From: Actinotignum schaalii_C
GTDB lineage: Bacteria > Actinomycetota > Actinomycetes > Actinomycetales > Actinomycetaceae
Reading direction: 5' to 3'
NCBI RefSeq assembly: GCF_034119425.1
Contig: NZ_JAWUEL010000006.1
Location: forward strand, 1-64,000
DNA: 64,000 nucleotides
Positions 9,029 to 18,028 of this stretch are shown here, one piece after another. Numbering within the stretch: position 1 is the stretch's first letter; each line of letters opens with the position of its first letter. The notes under the pieces are model-generated. The model saw nothing but the letters and a program-made list of their open reading frames with translations. It did no database searches and was not told where the DNA came from. A program made the translations under genes and the position numbers.

Positions 9029-9903
9029 GCACCACGACGTCGTCTCGCAGTATCCCCCGCGCTATTGGAATCTGGGCACTTCGTATTGGCTTGGCCGCCA
9101 TCTTCGGCCTGCCGCTCCTTTTCATGGTGGTCTCCAGTTTCAAACCAGATACCCAGATTTTCGGGGATATGGGTGGCCTCGAGGCTTTCCTTCCGGTAGG
9201 TGACCTTAGTTTCGATAACTACTCCGGGGTCTTCAACCGGGTGCCGTTCTGGCGCTTCCTCCTCAACTCCGTCATTATTTCGGTGTGCATCGTGGTTTTC
9301 GGGCTCATCGTCAATTCCATGGCAGCTTTTGCACTCTCCCGCCTGCAATTCCGCGGCCGCAAGATTTCGCTGACGCTTGTGATCGCCACCCTTATTGTTC
9401 CCTTTGAAACTCTGGCGCTGCCACTGCTGTGGTGGGTCAATAAGCTTCCGTGGTTGGACGCCAACGGGTTCTCACAGAGTTGGCTGGATACCTACCAAGT
9501 GCAGATCGTGCCCTTTATTGCCAACGCACTCTCGATTTATCTCTTCTACCAGTACTTCGATTCCATTCCGCGCGAGCTGGATGAAGCGGCGCGCGTGGAC
9601 GGGGCGAGCTGGTTCAAGATTTACCGCTCTATCGTTATGCCACTGTCCGGCCCAGCCACCGCGACCGTCGCGATTCTGACTTTCCTACCGGCTTGGAATT
9701 CCTACTTGTGGCCACTCATGACGGTACGCTCGGAGGAGTTACGCCCGGCAATGATCGGAATCGACTATTTCCAGCAGCTCAACGTATCCTGGGGCCAGAT
9801 CATGGCGTTCTCCACGCTGATTACCGTTCCTGTCATTATGCTGTTCCTGGCTTTCCAGAAACAATTCGTCAACTCTATTGCCGCTTCCGGTATTAAGGGA
9901 TAA
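9025..9903 (+). CDS. Sugar ABC transporter permease 2 (fructoside locus)
   Basis: This 292-residue MalG-type permease pairs with the preceding one in the membrane. It has six predicted helices and the EAA motif DEAARVDGASWFKIYRSIVMP near residue 190. The ATG overlaps the upstream stop (ATGA), which indicates translational coupling, and the GH32 gene starts 3 bases after its stop codon. Confidence 0.93.
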   Translation: MSTTTSSRSIPRAIGIWALRIGLAAIFGLPLLFMVVSSFKPDTQIFGDMGGLEAFLPVGDLSFDNYSGVFNRVPFWRFLLNSVIISVCIVVFGLIVNSMAAFALSRLQFRGRKISLTLVIATLIVPFETLALPLLWWVNKLPWLDANGFSQSWLDTYQVQIVPFIANALSIYLFYQYFDSIPRELDEAARVDGASWFKIYRSIVMPLSGPATATVAILTFLPAWNSYLWPLMTVRSEELRPAMIGIDYFQQLNVSWGQIMAFSTLITVPVIMLFLAFQKQFVNSIAASGIKG

Positions 9904-9905
9904 CC

Positions 9906-11537
9906 ATGTCGCTTTCCTTCGAGTTCACCGCCGACCACGATGCGGCGCTGGCCCGAGCCCGCGCCGCGAATGCGCAGCTCGCCGCCGCCGTGAATCCGCG
10001 CTGGTACCCGCGTTTCCATATCGCGGCACCTGCCGGCTGGATCAACGACCCCAACGGCCTTGTCCACACCGGCGAAGAACTCCACGTGTTCTTCCAGCAC
10101 CACCCCTACTCCACTGAATGGGGGCCCATGCACTGGGGACATGTGGTTTCGCGCGACGGCGCCACCTGGGAGCGCCGCCCCCTCGCCCTGGCTCCCTCCC
10201 TGGAAGCCGACCGCGACGGAGTTTTCTCCGGCTCCGCCCTCCAGGCCCCCTGCGGGCACCTCGAGGTGTTCTACACCGGGAATCGCACTGTGGCGAGCCA
10301 GCCCGGCATCGGTGATCTACCAGCCGCCAGCTGCGGGCAGTCGCAGTGCCGGGCGATCTCACGTGACGGAGTGACCTTTGAGAAGAAAGGCGTCGTCGTA
10401 CCCACCCCGGAAGGCGTGCGCGATTTCCGCGACCCGAAAGTCTGGCGCCACGGCGATACGTACCGCATGGTCGTGGGCGTGCAAAGCAGCGACCGCCGCG
10501 GTGAAGTGTGGATGTACACCTCCCCGGATCTGGCGCGCTGGAGCTTCGAATGCGTGCTCTACCGGCACCCCGATCCGCGGGTTTTCATGCTCGAATGCCC
10601 CGATTTCTTCCCGCTCGACGATACGTGGGTGCTGATTTTCTCCCCCATGGGCATCCGCCCCGAAGGTTTCGCGCATTGCAATGTCAATAGCGCCGGCTAC
10701 CTGCTGGGCAGCTGGGAGCCTGGCGAAAGCTTTGAACCCACCGCGCCCTATCGCACCCTCAATTGGGGGCACAGTTTTTACGCGCCGCAGACCTGCCTCA
10801 TTGCCGGACAGCGCACGCTTTTCGGCTGGATGGGCAGCTTCGGGCGCGCCCCGGCCTCCGCGGCCGACGGCTGGTCCGGCCAGCTCACGGTACCGATGAG
10901 CGTCTCTCTTGAGTCCGGTGACCTGTGCTTACGGCCCGCCCCTGCCCTCACGCGTTTGCGGGGCCGGTGTGTGTGGAACGACGACGCCGCACTCGCCGCC
11001 AGCGCGCCCCTCACCATCGCCCGGGATGTGACCGCAGCGGATATTTCCGTGAGTGTACTCACGGGTGAATGCGAACGACTGCGGTTGCGCATCGGTTCGG
11101 ATGCCAGTTCCGTGAGCATCATCGTGGATCGCAATAGCGGCACCATCGGGGTGGACCGCGGCGCGGCGGTGGAGAATCTGGGCTACCGGGCTGCCCCCTG
11201 GGCACCGGCCTATCGCCTCTGGGGCGAACGCGCCGGTGAAATTGCCGGTGAGACAGCCGCTAAGAAAGCGGGAGAATCCGCCGGAGCTGGCGAATCTGCA
11301 CTGGCCCCGCTGAGCTTCCGGGTGCTCGTTGATGCCGGATCGGTGGAGGTGATTGCCGGGAACGGCGAGCGGGTGCTTTCCTCTCTTGCTTTCGTGGAGG
11401 GCAAACGTGATATCACCCTCCTGGCTGAGGAGGGTGATATCGCGGTCGCGGCCTCGGCGTGGGAGATGATGGATGCTTTCCCCCAGGCCAAGCCGGAGCC
11501 AGAAACGAAAGCTGAAGCGGAGAACCCGGCGAGCTAA
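9906..11537 (+). CDS. GH32 beta-fructofuranosidase (sucrose/fructo-oligosaccharide hydrolase)
   Basis: The 543-residue enzyme hydrolyses terminal beta-fructosides. Motifs in order are WINDPNG near residue 45 (nucleophile Asp), FRDPKVW near 175 (transition-state Asp) and LECPDFF near 225 (acid/base Glu). A five-bladed propeller and a C-terminal beta-sandwich would follow. There is no signal peptide, so it acts in the cytoplasm on sugars brought in by the operon's importer. An Ala/Gly/Glu-rich insertion (GERAGEIAGETAAKKAGES, about residues 440-460) interrupts the C-terminal domain. Sucrose versus short fructans cannot be separated here. Confidence 0.93.
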   Translation: MSLSFEFTADHDAALARARAANAQLAAAVNPRWYPRFHIAAPAGWINDPNGLVHTGEELHVFFQHHPYSTEWGPMHWGHVVSRDGATWERRPLALAPSLEADRDGVFSGSALQAPCGHLEVFYTGNRTVASQPGIGDLPAASCGQSQCRAISRDGVTFEKKGVVVPTPEGVRDFRDPKVWRHGDTYRMVVGVQSSDRRGEVWMYTSPDLARWSFECVLYRHPDPRVFMLECPDFFPLDDTWVLIFSPMGIRPEGFAHCNVNSAGYLLGSWEPGESFEPTAPYRTLNWGHSFYAPQTCLIAGQRTLFGWMGSFGRAPASAADGWSGQLTVPMSVSLESGDLCLRPAPALTRLRGRCVWNDDAALAASAPLTIARDVTAADISVSVLTGECERLRLRIGSDASSVSIIVDRNSGTIGVDRGAAVENLGYRAAPWAPAYRLWGERAGEIAGETAAKKAGESAGAGESALAPLSFRVLVDAGSVEVIAGNGERVLSSLAFVEGKRDITLLAEEGDIAVAASAWEMMDAFPQAKPEPETKAEAENPAS

Positions 11538-11553
11538 ACGTGGGCAGCCTGCC

Positions 11554-11604
11554 CTACCGGGCGGCCAGCTCTACCGGGCAGCCGGCTCTACCGGGCAGCC
11601 GCGA
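11554..11604. repeat. Three tandem 17 bp units
   Basis: Three tandem 17 bp units start at 11554, 11571 and 11588, each opening with CTACCGGGC and differing at a few positions. They lie between the convergent GH32 and transaldolase genes; the third unit includes the transaldolase stop codon. Confidence 0.7.
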
Positions 11605-12688
11605 GCGCGGTGCTGACCGTTTCGCTCAGTTCCTTCCAGGAGACGATGAACTTCTCCACGCCTTCGCGTTCGAGCTGGGCGGCTACATCGCCCATATCGA
11701 CGCCCACCGCGGCGAGTTCCTCGAAAACCCGATGTGTCTGCCCGTAGTTCTCCCGCACCGTGTCCCCGGTGATCTCCGCGTGATCCGCGGTGGCCTCCAG
11801 GGTTTTTTCCGGCATGGTATTGACGGTTGCGGGAGCCACCAGCTCGGTAACGTAGAGCGTATCGGGATAATTCGGGTTCTTGACCCCGGTGGAAGCCCAC
11901 AGCGGACGCTGGGCATGCGCGTGGTCCGCAGCCAGCACGGTGAAACGTTCGGAAGCGAATTTCTTCTCGAAGATTTCGTAGACCAGGCGAGCATTGGCTA
12001 CCCCGGCCTTACCGCGCAGCGCCAAGGCTTCCTCAGTACCGATCTTCTCCAGACGGGCATCCACTTCTGTATCAACACGGGAAACGAAAAGCGAAGCCAC
12101 CGAGTGAATATCGCTGAGTGCATGCCCGGAACGCTGGGCCTTTTCCAGGCCGGCGAGGTAGGCATCCACAACCTCGCCGTAGCGCGCCAGGGAGAAGATG
12201 AGGGTGACATTCACGGAGATCCCGTGGCCGATCACTTCGGTAATAGCCGGCAGGCCTTCCTTAGTGGCCGGGATTTTGATCATAGCGTTCGGGCGATCCA
12301 CCCGGTCCCACAGCTGGCGGGCCTGGGCCACGGTGGCCGAGGTGTCATGCGCCAACTCCGGGGAAACTTCGATGGAAACACGCCCGTCTTCCCCACCGGA
12401 TTCCTCATAAATGGGGCGGAAAATATCGCAGGCGTCCTGAACGTCCTTAATGATGATGTCAAAAATCGCCTCGTCGCCATCCTTGCCGGCCGCCGCAGTA
12501 GCGGCCACCTGTTCGGTGTAGCTTTCCCCGTTGCGCAGGGCCGCGGCGAAAATTGTGGGATTCGTGGTCACGCCCCGCACCGTATGGGTGTCAATAAGGG
12601 AAGCGAGATTCCCGGAGGCAATCCGCTCGCGGGATAAATCATCCAGCCAGATACTCACTCCGGCATCGCTCAAGCTAGCGGTACTCAT
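11588..12688 (-). CDS. tal: Transaldolase
   Basis: Transaldolase moves a dihydroxyacetone unit between sugar phosphates in the non-oxidative pentose phosphate pathway. The 366-residue length and motifs fit the long actinobacterial/cyanobacterial type: GVTTNPTIF near residue 40, and IKIPATKEGLPAI near residue 140, whose Lys forms the Schiff base. The sequence VNVTLIFS follows, with ASLFVSRVDTEVD near 195. It lies 36 bases downstream of the OsmC-like gene on the same strand and no transketolase is adjacent, unlike in many actinobacteria. Confidence 0.95.
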   Translation of the reverse strand: MSTASLSDAGVSIWLDDLSRERIASGNLASLIDTHTVRGVTTNPTIFAAALRNGESYTEQVAATAAAGKDGDEAIFDIIIKDVQDACDIFRPIYEESGGEDGRVSIEVSPELAHDTSATVAQARQLWDRVDRPNAMIKIPATKEGLPAITEVIGHGISVNVTLIFSLARYGEVVDAYLAGLEKAQRSGHALSDIHSVASLFVSRVDTEVDARLEKIGTEEALALRGKAGVANARLVYEIFEKKFASERFTVLAADHAHAQRPLWASTGVKNPNYPDTLYVTELVAPATVNTMPEKTLEATADHAEITGDTVRENYGQTHRVFEELAAVGVDMGDVAAQLEREGVEKFIVSWKELSETVSTALAAAR

Positions 12689-12724
12689 GCTTGCTGTCCT
12701 TTCTCCGTGGTACCCGAAGGCATC

Positions 12725-13135
12725 CTAGTTATCCGCAGCGTTGCGAATCTCCAGGTCATGCGGGACGGGGTGGTCAAGAGTGCGACCCACCGTGCAAGCC
12801 CGCTCAATGGCGCGGTCTACCCGCCCCAAAAGCGCAGCGCGCGCTTCTTCTGGCATATCGGCAAATTCCACCTCGAGAGCGGTGTGGAACGCGGTGAACC
12901 GGTTATCCTCGCGGTCCGCATCCGCACTCACCGTGAAGGTGGCACGGTAGCCCTCCCCGAGAGCCTGCTCGAAACGGGAATCCGCGCTGAGGGCCTGGCA
13001 GCCGGCCACCGCCAGTTGCATGAGTTCCCCGGGGGTGAATTGTTCGGGACCTTTCCCGATTTCCACGCTAGCACCGCGATCATTAACGGCGGTGAAATGA
13101 AGATGCCCGATACGCCGGGCAGAGAGCTGAGCCAT
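12725..13135 (-). CDS. OsmC/Ohr-family peroxide-resistance protein
   Basis: This 136-residue protein resembles the OsmC family of thiol peroxidases. It has EQFTPGELMQLAVAGCQALS, with the helix-end Cys near residue 47, and a second conserved-position Cys in ERACTVGRTLDHP near residue 113. Those two Cys would reduce organic hydroperoxides. It starts 37 bases downstream of the OFA transporter and is likely cotranscribed with tal. Whether it is OsmC, Ohr or a YhfA-like member cannot be told from reading alone. Confidence 0.8.
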   Translation of the reverse strand: MAQLSARRIGHLHFTAVNDRGASVEIGKGPEQFTPGELMQLAVAGCQALSADSRFEQALGEGYRATFTVSADADREDNRFTAFHTALEVEFADMPEEARAALLGRVDRAIERACTVGRTLDHPVPHDLEIRNAADN

Positions 13136-13171
13136 AGCTACCTCCTTGTTTCTTTCACTTTACGGGAAAGC

Positions 13172-14536
13172 TCAGCGCTGTGGTGAGCGCGCTTTCCACC
13201 AGCGGAAAAGTCCGGCCAAGAAAAGACCGACCGCTGCCAGTACGCAAGCACCCCACAGGGCCGGGGTGAAGGAACCGCCGTGGGCACCGGCACTTGCCGC
13301 GGCCCAGCGCGGGGCGACGACGGCGGCCAGCGAGAAACCGAGGAACATGAGGCCGTAGTTGGTTCCATTATGACGCGGCCCGAAGCTTTGCATGGTCAGC
13401 GGCGCAAAAAGACTCATGGTGCCCCCGAAGGCCAGGGCCACGAGGATGGCCCCGGTAAGGAAGAGTACCGTTGCCCCGCGCTCGGATAGCGCAAGAAGCG
13501 CGAGCCCACCGGCTGCGCAGCCGAGCACCGCCACCAGGCACAGCGGAATACCGATGCGGTCGGAAAGCCAGCCCCAGGCCAGCCGCCCGGCCGCGTTCGC
13601 GACCGCGAAAAGTGAGACGGTGAGAGCCGCGGCTGCGGCGTCGAACCCAATACTGGTAGCGAGCGGCGCCATATTGGCATTCACCATGATGCCACCGAAA
13701 GCAGCCGTGACGAAAATTGCGAGGATGAGCCAGAAGGTGGGGGTGGCGAGCATCTGGAGCGGATTCAGGCTCGCGCGCGGTCCGGCGGCTGCGGCGGTGC
13801 CCGCCGGGCGAGGTAGGTAGGCCCCGTATTCTTCCCGGAAAGGACGCACCAGGAAGATGACCGCGGCGGCGTTAATCACCGTGAAAGCGATGCCGAGAAT
13901 CACCAGGGCGCTGTGCACGCCGTAGCCGGCAATGAGATGCTGGCCGGCCGGGGCGATAATCATGGGGCCGATTCCCATCCCGGCGGTGATGAGACCGGCC
14001 ACCATACCGCGCCGGTCGGGGAAGAAACGCATGGTATTAGTGAGCGCAGCCGAGTAGAAGAGACCCTGACCTCCGCCGGTGACCAACCCGTAACTGAGCA
14101 CGAACAGCGGGAGGGTGGGTGCTAGGCCGGCCAGGATATGTCCCAGCCCGAAGCAGGTACCGCCCACCGCCATCATCTGGGCCGCGTAACCGCGCCGCAA
14201 GAGCGTGCCGGAGGCAATCATAATAAAGGGCACTACCAGGGAGGCGAGCCCGAAGGCCAGCATAATATCCGGCGCTGCCCAGCCGCGGCTCGCGGCGAGC
14301 GGGCGCACAAAAATAGAGAAGGCGGTGAGCGCCCCGGTGGTCATAATGGCAAGAAGTGTTCCAATAAGGACGCGGCTGCGGCGCGGCATCGTTGCCGGCG
14401 GCTGGGCCGCGGGACGCTCATCCTCGGGATGCTGATCCGCGGGGGCCTGGTTCCCTAGGTGCTGGTCAGCGGACTGTTGGGCCGCGGGTTCTTGAGCGGC
14501 AGGGTGAGTGCTGGTCACGTTAGTCGTAATCTCCAT
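13172..14536 (-). CDS. MFS transporter, oxalate/formate antiporter (OFA) type
   Basis: The 454-residue membrane protein has 12 helices after a hydrophilic Gln/Pro/Ala-rich leader of about 60 residues. Its core (LAFGLASLVVPFIMIASG, GLFYSAALTNTMRFFPDRRG, GWLSDRIG) is typical of the OFA branch of MFS monocarboxylate carriers. I placed the start at 14536, where the reading frame overlaps the end of nrdG by 17 bases; ribosome-site support is weak. Formate is used by class III ribonucleotide reductases, so a role in formate or other organic-acid traffic beside nrdDG is an attractive but untested idea. Confidence 0.8.
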   Translation of the reverse strand: MEITTNVTSTHPAAQEPAAQQSADQHLGNQAPADQHPEDERPAAQPPATMPRRSRVLIGTLLAIMTTGALTAFSIFVRPLAASRGWAAPDIMLAFGLASLVVPFIMIASGTLLRRGYAAQMMAVGGTCFGLGHILAGLAPTLPLFVLSYGLVTGGGQGLFYSAALTNTMRFFPDRRGMVAGLITAGMGIGPMIIAPAGQHLIAGYGVHSALVILGIAFTVINAAAVIFLVRPFREEYGAYLPRPAGTAAAAGPRASLNPLQMLATPTFWLILAIFVTAAFGGIMVNANMAPLATSIGFDAAAAALTVSLFAVANAAGRLAWGWLSDRIGIPLCLVAVLGCAAGGLALLALSERGATVLFLTGAILVALAFGGTMSLFAPLTMQSFGPRHNGTNYGLMFLGFSLAAVVAPRWAAASAGAHGGSFTPALWGACVLAAVGLFLAGLFRWWKARSPQR

Positions 14537-15149
14537 TTTTCCAGAGCCGCACCGGGGCTTCGCACCCGGCTTGCATGGCGGCAAATGTTTCGGGCACGTC
14601 GATAATGCGCTGGTTCTTGGAGCCGCGGAACGTGAGGTCACGAATGAACTGGGATTGGATAAAGGGCCCGTCCACCAGCACGTCCACGTGGGAAAGAAGT
14701 TCGCGTTTATCTTCGGTTTCTTCCAGGAGCTGCTCGAAGGTGTATCCGCTCCAGCTCCAAATTGTTTTACTATTCCCGAAGCGCTCCCGGAAACGCCGCG
14801 CTAACGGCAGCAGAACCGGAGTATTGAGGAACGGTTCCCCGCCCACGAAGGACACTCCGGCCACGTAGCTTTTCGCGCAGTCCTCAAGGATGCGTTCTTC
14901 GAGTTCTTCCGTGTAGGGGGTACCGTAGCGAAAACTCTGGGCCGCCACGTTATAGCAGCCCGGGCATTTGAAGGGGCAGCCGGAAACGTAAATGGCGCAA
15001 CGCACCCCTTCCCCGTCCACCATGACGAAGGGCTTGTAATCCGCAACGTAGCTGCGTGACAAACGCCGCCCATCCCACGCGCCGGGGCGCTTGGGTTGGT
15101 GCACCCCCGGAGCTTCCGGAGGTGTGGAGAGCAGGCGCAATTCTCGCAT
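14520..15149 (-). CDS. nrdG: Anaerobic ribonucleotide reductase activating protein
   Basis: NrdG is a radical-SAM enzyme that installs the glycyl radical on NrdD under anaerobic conditions. The 209-residue product has the CxxxCxxC iron-sulfur motif in SGCPFKCPGCYN near residue 60, followed by FVGGEPFLN and a C-terminal GSKNQRIIDVP segment. It lies about 180 bases downstream of nrdD on the same strand. Its 3' end overlaps the OFA transporter start. Confidence 0.96.
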   Translation of the reverse strand: MRELRLLSTPPEAPGVHQPKRPGAWDGRRLSRSYVADYKPFVMVDGEGVRCAIYVSGCPFKCPGCYNVAAQSFRYGTPYTEELEERILEDCAKSYVAGVSFVGGEPFLNTPVLLPLARRFRERFGNSKTIWSWSGYTFEQLLEETEDKRELLSHVDVLVDGPFIQSQFIRDLTFRGSKNQRIIDVPETFAAMQAGCEAPVRLWKNGDYD

Positions 15150-15185
15150 TCTTCCTTACCTTTTCACAGTCCCTGAGTCACAATA

Positions 15186-15221
15186 CTCCCCGCGCCCGGC
15201 ACATTCGCCGAGTGCGGGGAG
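15186..15221 (-). terminator. Possible attenuator hairpin between nrdD and nrdG
   Basis: An 8 bp G+C-only stem (CTCCCCGC and complement) closes a 20-base loop in the nrdD-nrdG gap. No T-run follows on the minus strand, so it may only lower read-through. Confidence 0.35.
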
Positions 15222-15326
15222 CCTTGCGAGAGTGCGCCAGCGAAGAGCTAAGACGCACGGGGCCTTAGGTGCTGGGGTGCACCGGGCACGCGGCACTCAA
15301 CCACGCGGCACCGGACACCCAGGAGT

Positions 15327-17486
15327 TTAGGCGCAGGGACCGTCCATATGCTTAACGCGGGAAATGATTTCCTCATGCCGGCCGTGCACCATGGGGCGCT
15401 TGACCGGATTACCGAGGTACCCGCAGGTCCGCTTGACCACATCGCAACGGTCGGGATCATCATTACCGCAGTTCGGGCACTTGAAGCCCTCCGCGGTGGG
15501 ATCGAATTCCCCGCTGAAACCGCATTCGTAGCACTTATCAATCGGAGTATTGGTGCCCAGATAGGCCACCTTATCGTAAGCATAATCCCATACCGCTTCC
15601 AGAGCCGCGGTGTTATGGGTCAGTTTGGGGTACTCGCAGTAGTGGATGAAACCACCCTTGGTGTACTCCGCGTAGGGCGCTTCGAAGTCAATCTTCTCGA
15701 AAGGAGTGATCTTCTTGCGCACATCGTAGTGGAAGGAATTCGTGTAGTAATCCTTCGCGGTGATATCCGGAACCGCACCGAAACGCTCACGATCCATGGA
15801 GCAGAAACGGTTGGTCAGTGATTCAGCCGGGGTGGAGTAGACGGAGAACCAGTAGGGGTACTCCTTCTTCCACTGGTCAGCGTACGCACTCAAGCGGCGC
15901 ACGATATCCATGGTGAATTCCTTCGCTTCGGAATTGTGCTCCCAATTGGGGCCGTAGAAAGCGGTAGCGGCTTCGTACAGGCCAATGTAACCAATGGATA
16001 GCGTAGAACGCTGATTGTGGAAGAACTTCGTGACGTCCTCATCGCCTTCTTCCGCGCGGATACCCAGGGCACCGTAGCGGTAGAGAATGGGGGCGTTTTC
16101 CGGAGTGGCATCCTCGCAACGCTGGGCGCGGTAGACCAGAGCTTCCTTAACTACCTGCATGCGCTCATCGAAGATCTTCCAGAAACGCTGCTTATCCCCG
16201 CGCGCCTGCAGTGCAATGCGCGGCACGTTGAGGGTCACCACGCCCAGGTTATTACGCCCGGCGTTCACGGCCTCACCGGTTTCCGGATCCACCCACTTAG
16301 GCAGGAAGGAACGGCAACCCATGGGAGCCTTGTAATCACCTTCCAGCTCGGTGAGACGGTCATAAGAAAGGACATCCGGATACATGCGCTTCGTGGAACA
16401 TTCCAAAGCGAGCTGCTTCACGTCGTAATTGGGATCCTCAGGGTTGAGGTTAACCCCGCGGCGCAGCCCGAAGACGAGCTTCGGGAAGATCGCGGTATGG
16501 CCATCGGCCCCGATGCCCTTAATACGAATGGTCAGGATTGCCTTCTGGATTTCCCGCTCGAAACGGCTGGTACCCAGGCCGAAACCGAGGGTGACAAAAG
16601 GAGTCTGCCCGTTCGAGGAGTAGAGAGTATTGATCTCATACTCCAGGGACTGCATGGCATCGTAGATGTCCTTCTTCGTCTTTTCCCAGCAGTACTCATC
16701 GCGCTTATCTTCGGAAACCCAGCGCTGCGCATCCTTGAGATGCTTGGCGTAATTAAGTTCCGCGTAGGGGGCAAGCACTTCATCGCAGCGATCCACCGAG
16801 CAGCCGCCGTACTGGCTGGAAGCCACATTCGCGATGATCTGAGCGATCTGCGCGGTAGCGGTGTTAATGGAACGCGGGGATTCCACCCGAGCATTACCGA
16901 TCTGGAAGCCATCACGCAGCATGCCTTCAATATCGATCAGGCAGCAATTGGTCATGGGCTGGAAGGGATTGTAATCCAGATCGTGGAAGTGGATATCGCC
17001 CTTAATATGCGCATTGGCCACCGCCGGGGGCAGCAGGTACTTGAGGGCGTAGGCCTTGGCCACCGCACCCGCGGTCAAATCACGCTGGGTGTTAAAAACA
17101 GTGGAGTCCTTATTCGCGTTCTCATTGACCACAGTCTTATCGCGCTGCATGAGCTTATCCAGGGAGCGCGAAATATCCATGGCCTGTTCGCGCGCAGTAT
17201 CACGATCATGGCGATATTCGATATAAGCGCGCGCCACCTGCGGGTAGCGGGAAGCCATGAGAACGTTTTCCACTTCCGTCTGGATGGTGGGAACGTCAAG
17301 CTTGGCAGTATCAAGATGATCGATGACCGTACGGGTGGCTTCCTCAACGAATGCGTAATCGTCAATACCCTGGCTGTTCATTGCCAGCGCGATTGCGCGG
17401 TAGATCTTACCGGCGTCAAAGCTAACCGACCGACCGTCACGCTTGGTGACGACTACCCCCGTGGTCGTTGAGGTATCAATCAACAT
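15327..17486 (-). CDS. nrdD: Anaerobic (class III) ribonucleoside-triphosphate reductase
   Basis: NrdD reduces ribonucleotides to deoxyribonucleotides without oxygen, using a glycyl radical and formate. The 719-residue protein has an N-terminal ATP-cone (VTKRDGRSVSFDAGKIYRAI, residues about 10-30) and the core NPFQPMTNCCL. A C-terminal zinc site has paired CxxC motifs (CYECG and CPNCG), and the glycyl-radical loop RTCGYLGNP lies near residue 690. I chose ATG 17486 because GGAGG sits eight bases upstream; the longer open frame lacks family similarity. Candidate NrdR boxes overlap and precede the start. Confidence 0.96.
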   Translation of the reverse strand: MLIDTSTTTGVVVTKRDGRSVSFDAGKIYRAIALAMNSQGIDDYAFVEEATRTVIDHLDTAKLDVPTIQTEVENVLMASRYPQVARAYIEYRHDRDTAREQAMDISRSLDKLMQRDKTVVNENANKDSTVFNTQRDLTAGAVAKAYALKYLLPPAVANAHIKGDIHFHDLDYNPFQPMTNCCLIDIEGMLRDGFQIGNARVESPRSINTATAQIAQIIANVASSQYGGCSVDRCDEVLAPYAELNYAKHLKDAQRWVSEDKRDEYCWEKTKKDIYDAMQSLEYEINTLYSSNGQTPFVTLGFGLGTSRFEREIQKAILTIRIKGIGADGHTAIFPKLVFGLRRGVNLNPEDPNYDVKQLALECSTKRMYPDVLSYDRLTELEGDYKAPMGCRSFLPKWVDPETGEAVNAGRNNLGVVTLNVPRIALQARGDKQRFWKIFDERMQVVKEALVYRAQRCEDATPENAPILYRYGALGIRAEEGDEDVTKFFHNQRSTLSIGYIGLYEAATAFYGPNWEHNSEAKEFTMDIVRRLSAYADQWKKEYPYWFSVYSTPAESLTNRFCSMDRERFGAVPDITAKDYYTNSFHYDVRKKITPFEKIDFEAPYAEYTKGGFIHYCEYPKLTHNTAALEAVWDYAYDKVAYLGTNTPIDKCYECGFSGEFDPTAEGFKCPNCGNDDPDRCDVVKRTCGYLGNPVKRPMVHGRHEEIISRVKHMDGPCA

Positions 17487-17524
17487 CTTGTGCCTCCGTA
17501 AAAATCGAACACTACATATAGTAG
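17478..17524. promoter_or_regulatory. Candidate tandem NrdR boxes overlapping the nrdD start
   Basis: The box at 17509-17524 (ACACTACATATAGTAG) closely matches the NrdR palindrome. A weaker box at 17478-17493, containing CAACATCTTGTG, starts 31 bases away and covers the nrdD start codon. NrdR is known to bind paired boxes about three helical turns apart and to repress ribonucleotide reductase genes. Confidence 0.65.
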
Positions 17525-18028
17525 TCGGCCAGAATGACACCGGTGTGCTTCGCGTGTCACACGGGCGCGTTTTTTGCACCGCGAGCACCGCACCCGGCTC
17601 CGTAAAGGGCGACGCCGCGCCACTCTCTCCCCACACCCGCCATCTTTATGATGTGTGACACATTTTTTCAGTGCCGCGTTTCGCGCCCACCGGGCGAGCT
17701 TACCACTATCTATAGGGGCGCCATCCGCTTAGCACCCCTACATCTTGCGATTTGGGAGAAAATGGCTCCAGACTGCCATTTACACCCCAAGGCGACACCC
17801 GACCACCTGGCGGCGTCGTCGCACTTCACCATCACGAGCAGCAATTTCGGTGGTCTAGCTCACAATAAGGCCGGTAACGGGAACGTAAGTTAACGCAACA
17901 CTGTTGCACCCGTTTATTATCGGAGGTGGTGGCGTACGCCACCCGGGTACTCAACCGAGAATCCGCTCGAGATGCCAGCGCTGCCGTCCACGCGGACAGC
18001 GCCGGCCCATATAAATGGAGTTTCAGCT
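17487..18028. other. Divergent nrdD-cstA intergenic region
   Basis: No credible gene is present. The stretch holds the candidate NrdR boxes (17478-17524 and 17703-17750), an ATGTG-TGA-CACAT inverted repeat at 17651-17663, and two perfect palindromes near cstA: GCAACACTGTTGC (17895-17907) and GGTGGCGTACGCCACC (17928-17943). A possible -10 (TATTAT, 17915-17920) lies between those palindromes. Confidence 0.7.
17703..17750. promoter_or_regulatory. Second candidate NrdR box pair, distal
   Basis: CCACTATCTATAGGGG (17703-17718) and CCCCTACATCTTGCGA (17735-17750) each match roughly 12-13 of 16 positions of NrdR boxes, and start 32 bases apart. They lie about 220 bases upstream of nrdD, possibly marking a distal promoter. 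Confidence 0.4.

Noticed and set aside
16017..17471. 484-residue open frame antisense to nrdD
   Set aside because: Shadow of nrdD, which has all catalytic motifs on the opposite strand.
17487..17636. N-terminal extension of nrdD to 17636
   Set aside because: GGAGG precedes the ATG at 17486, family similarity begins there, and the extension would cover the NrdR box.
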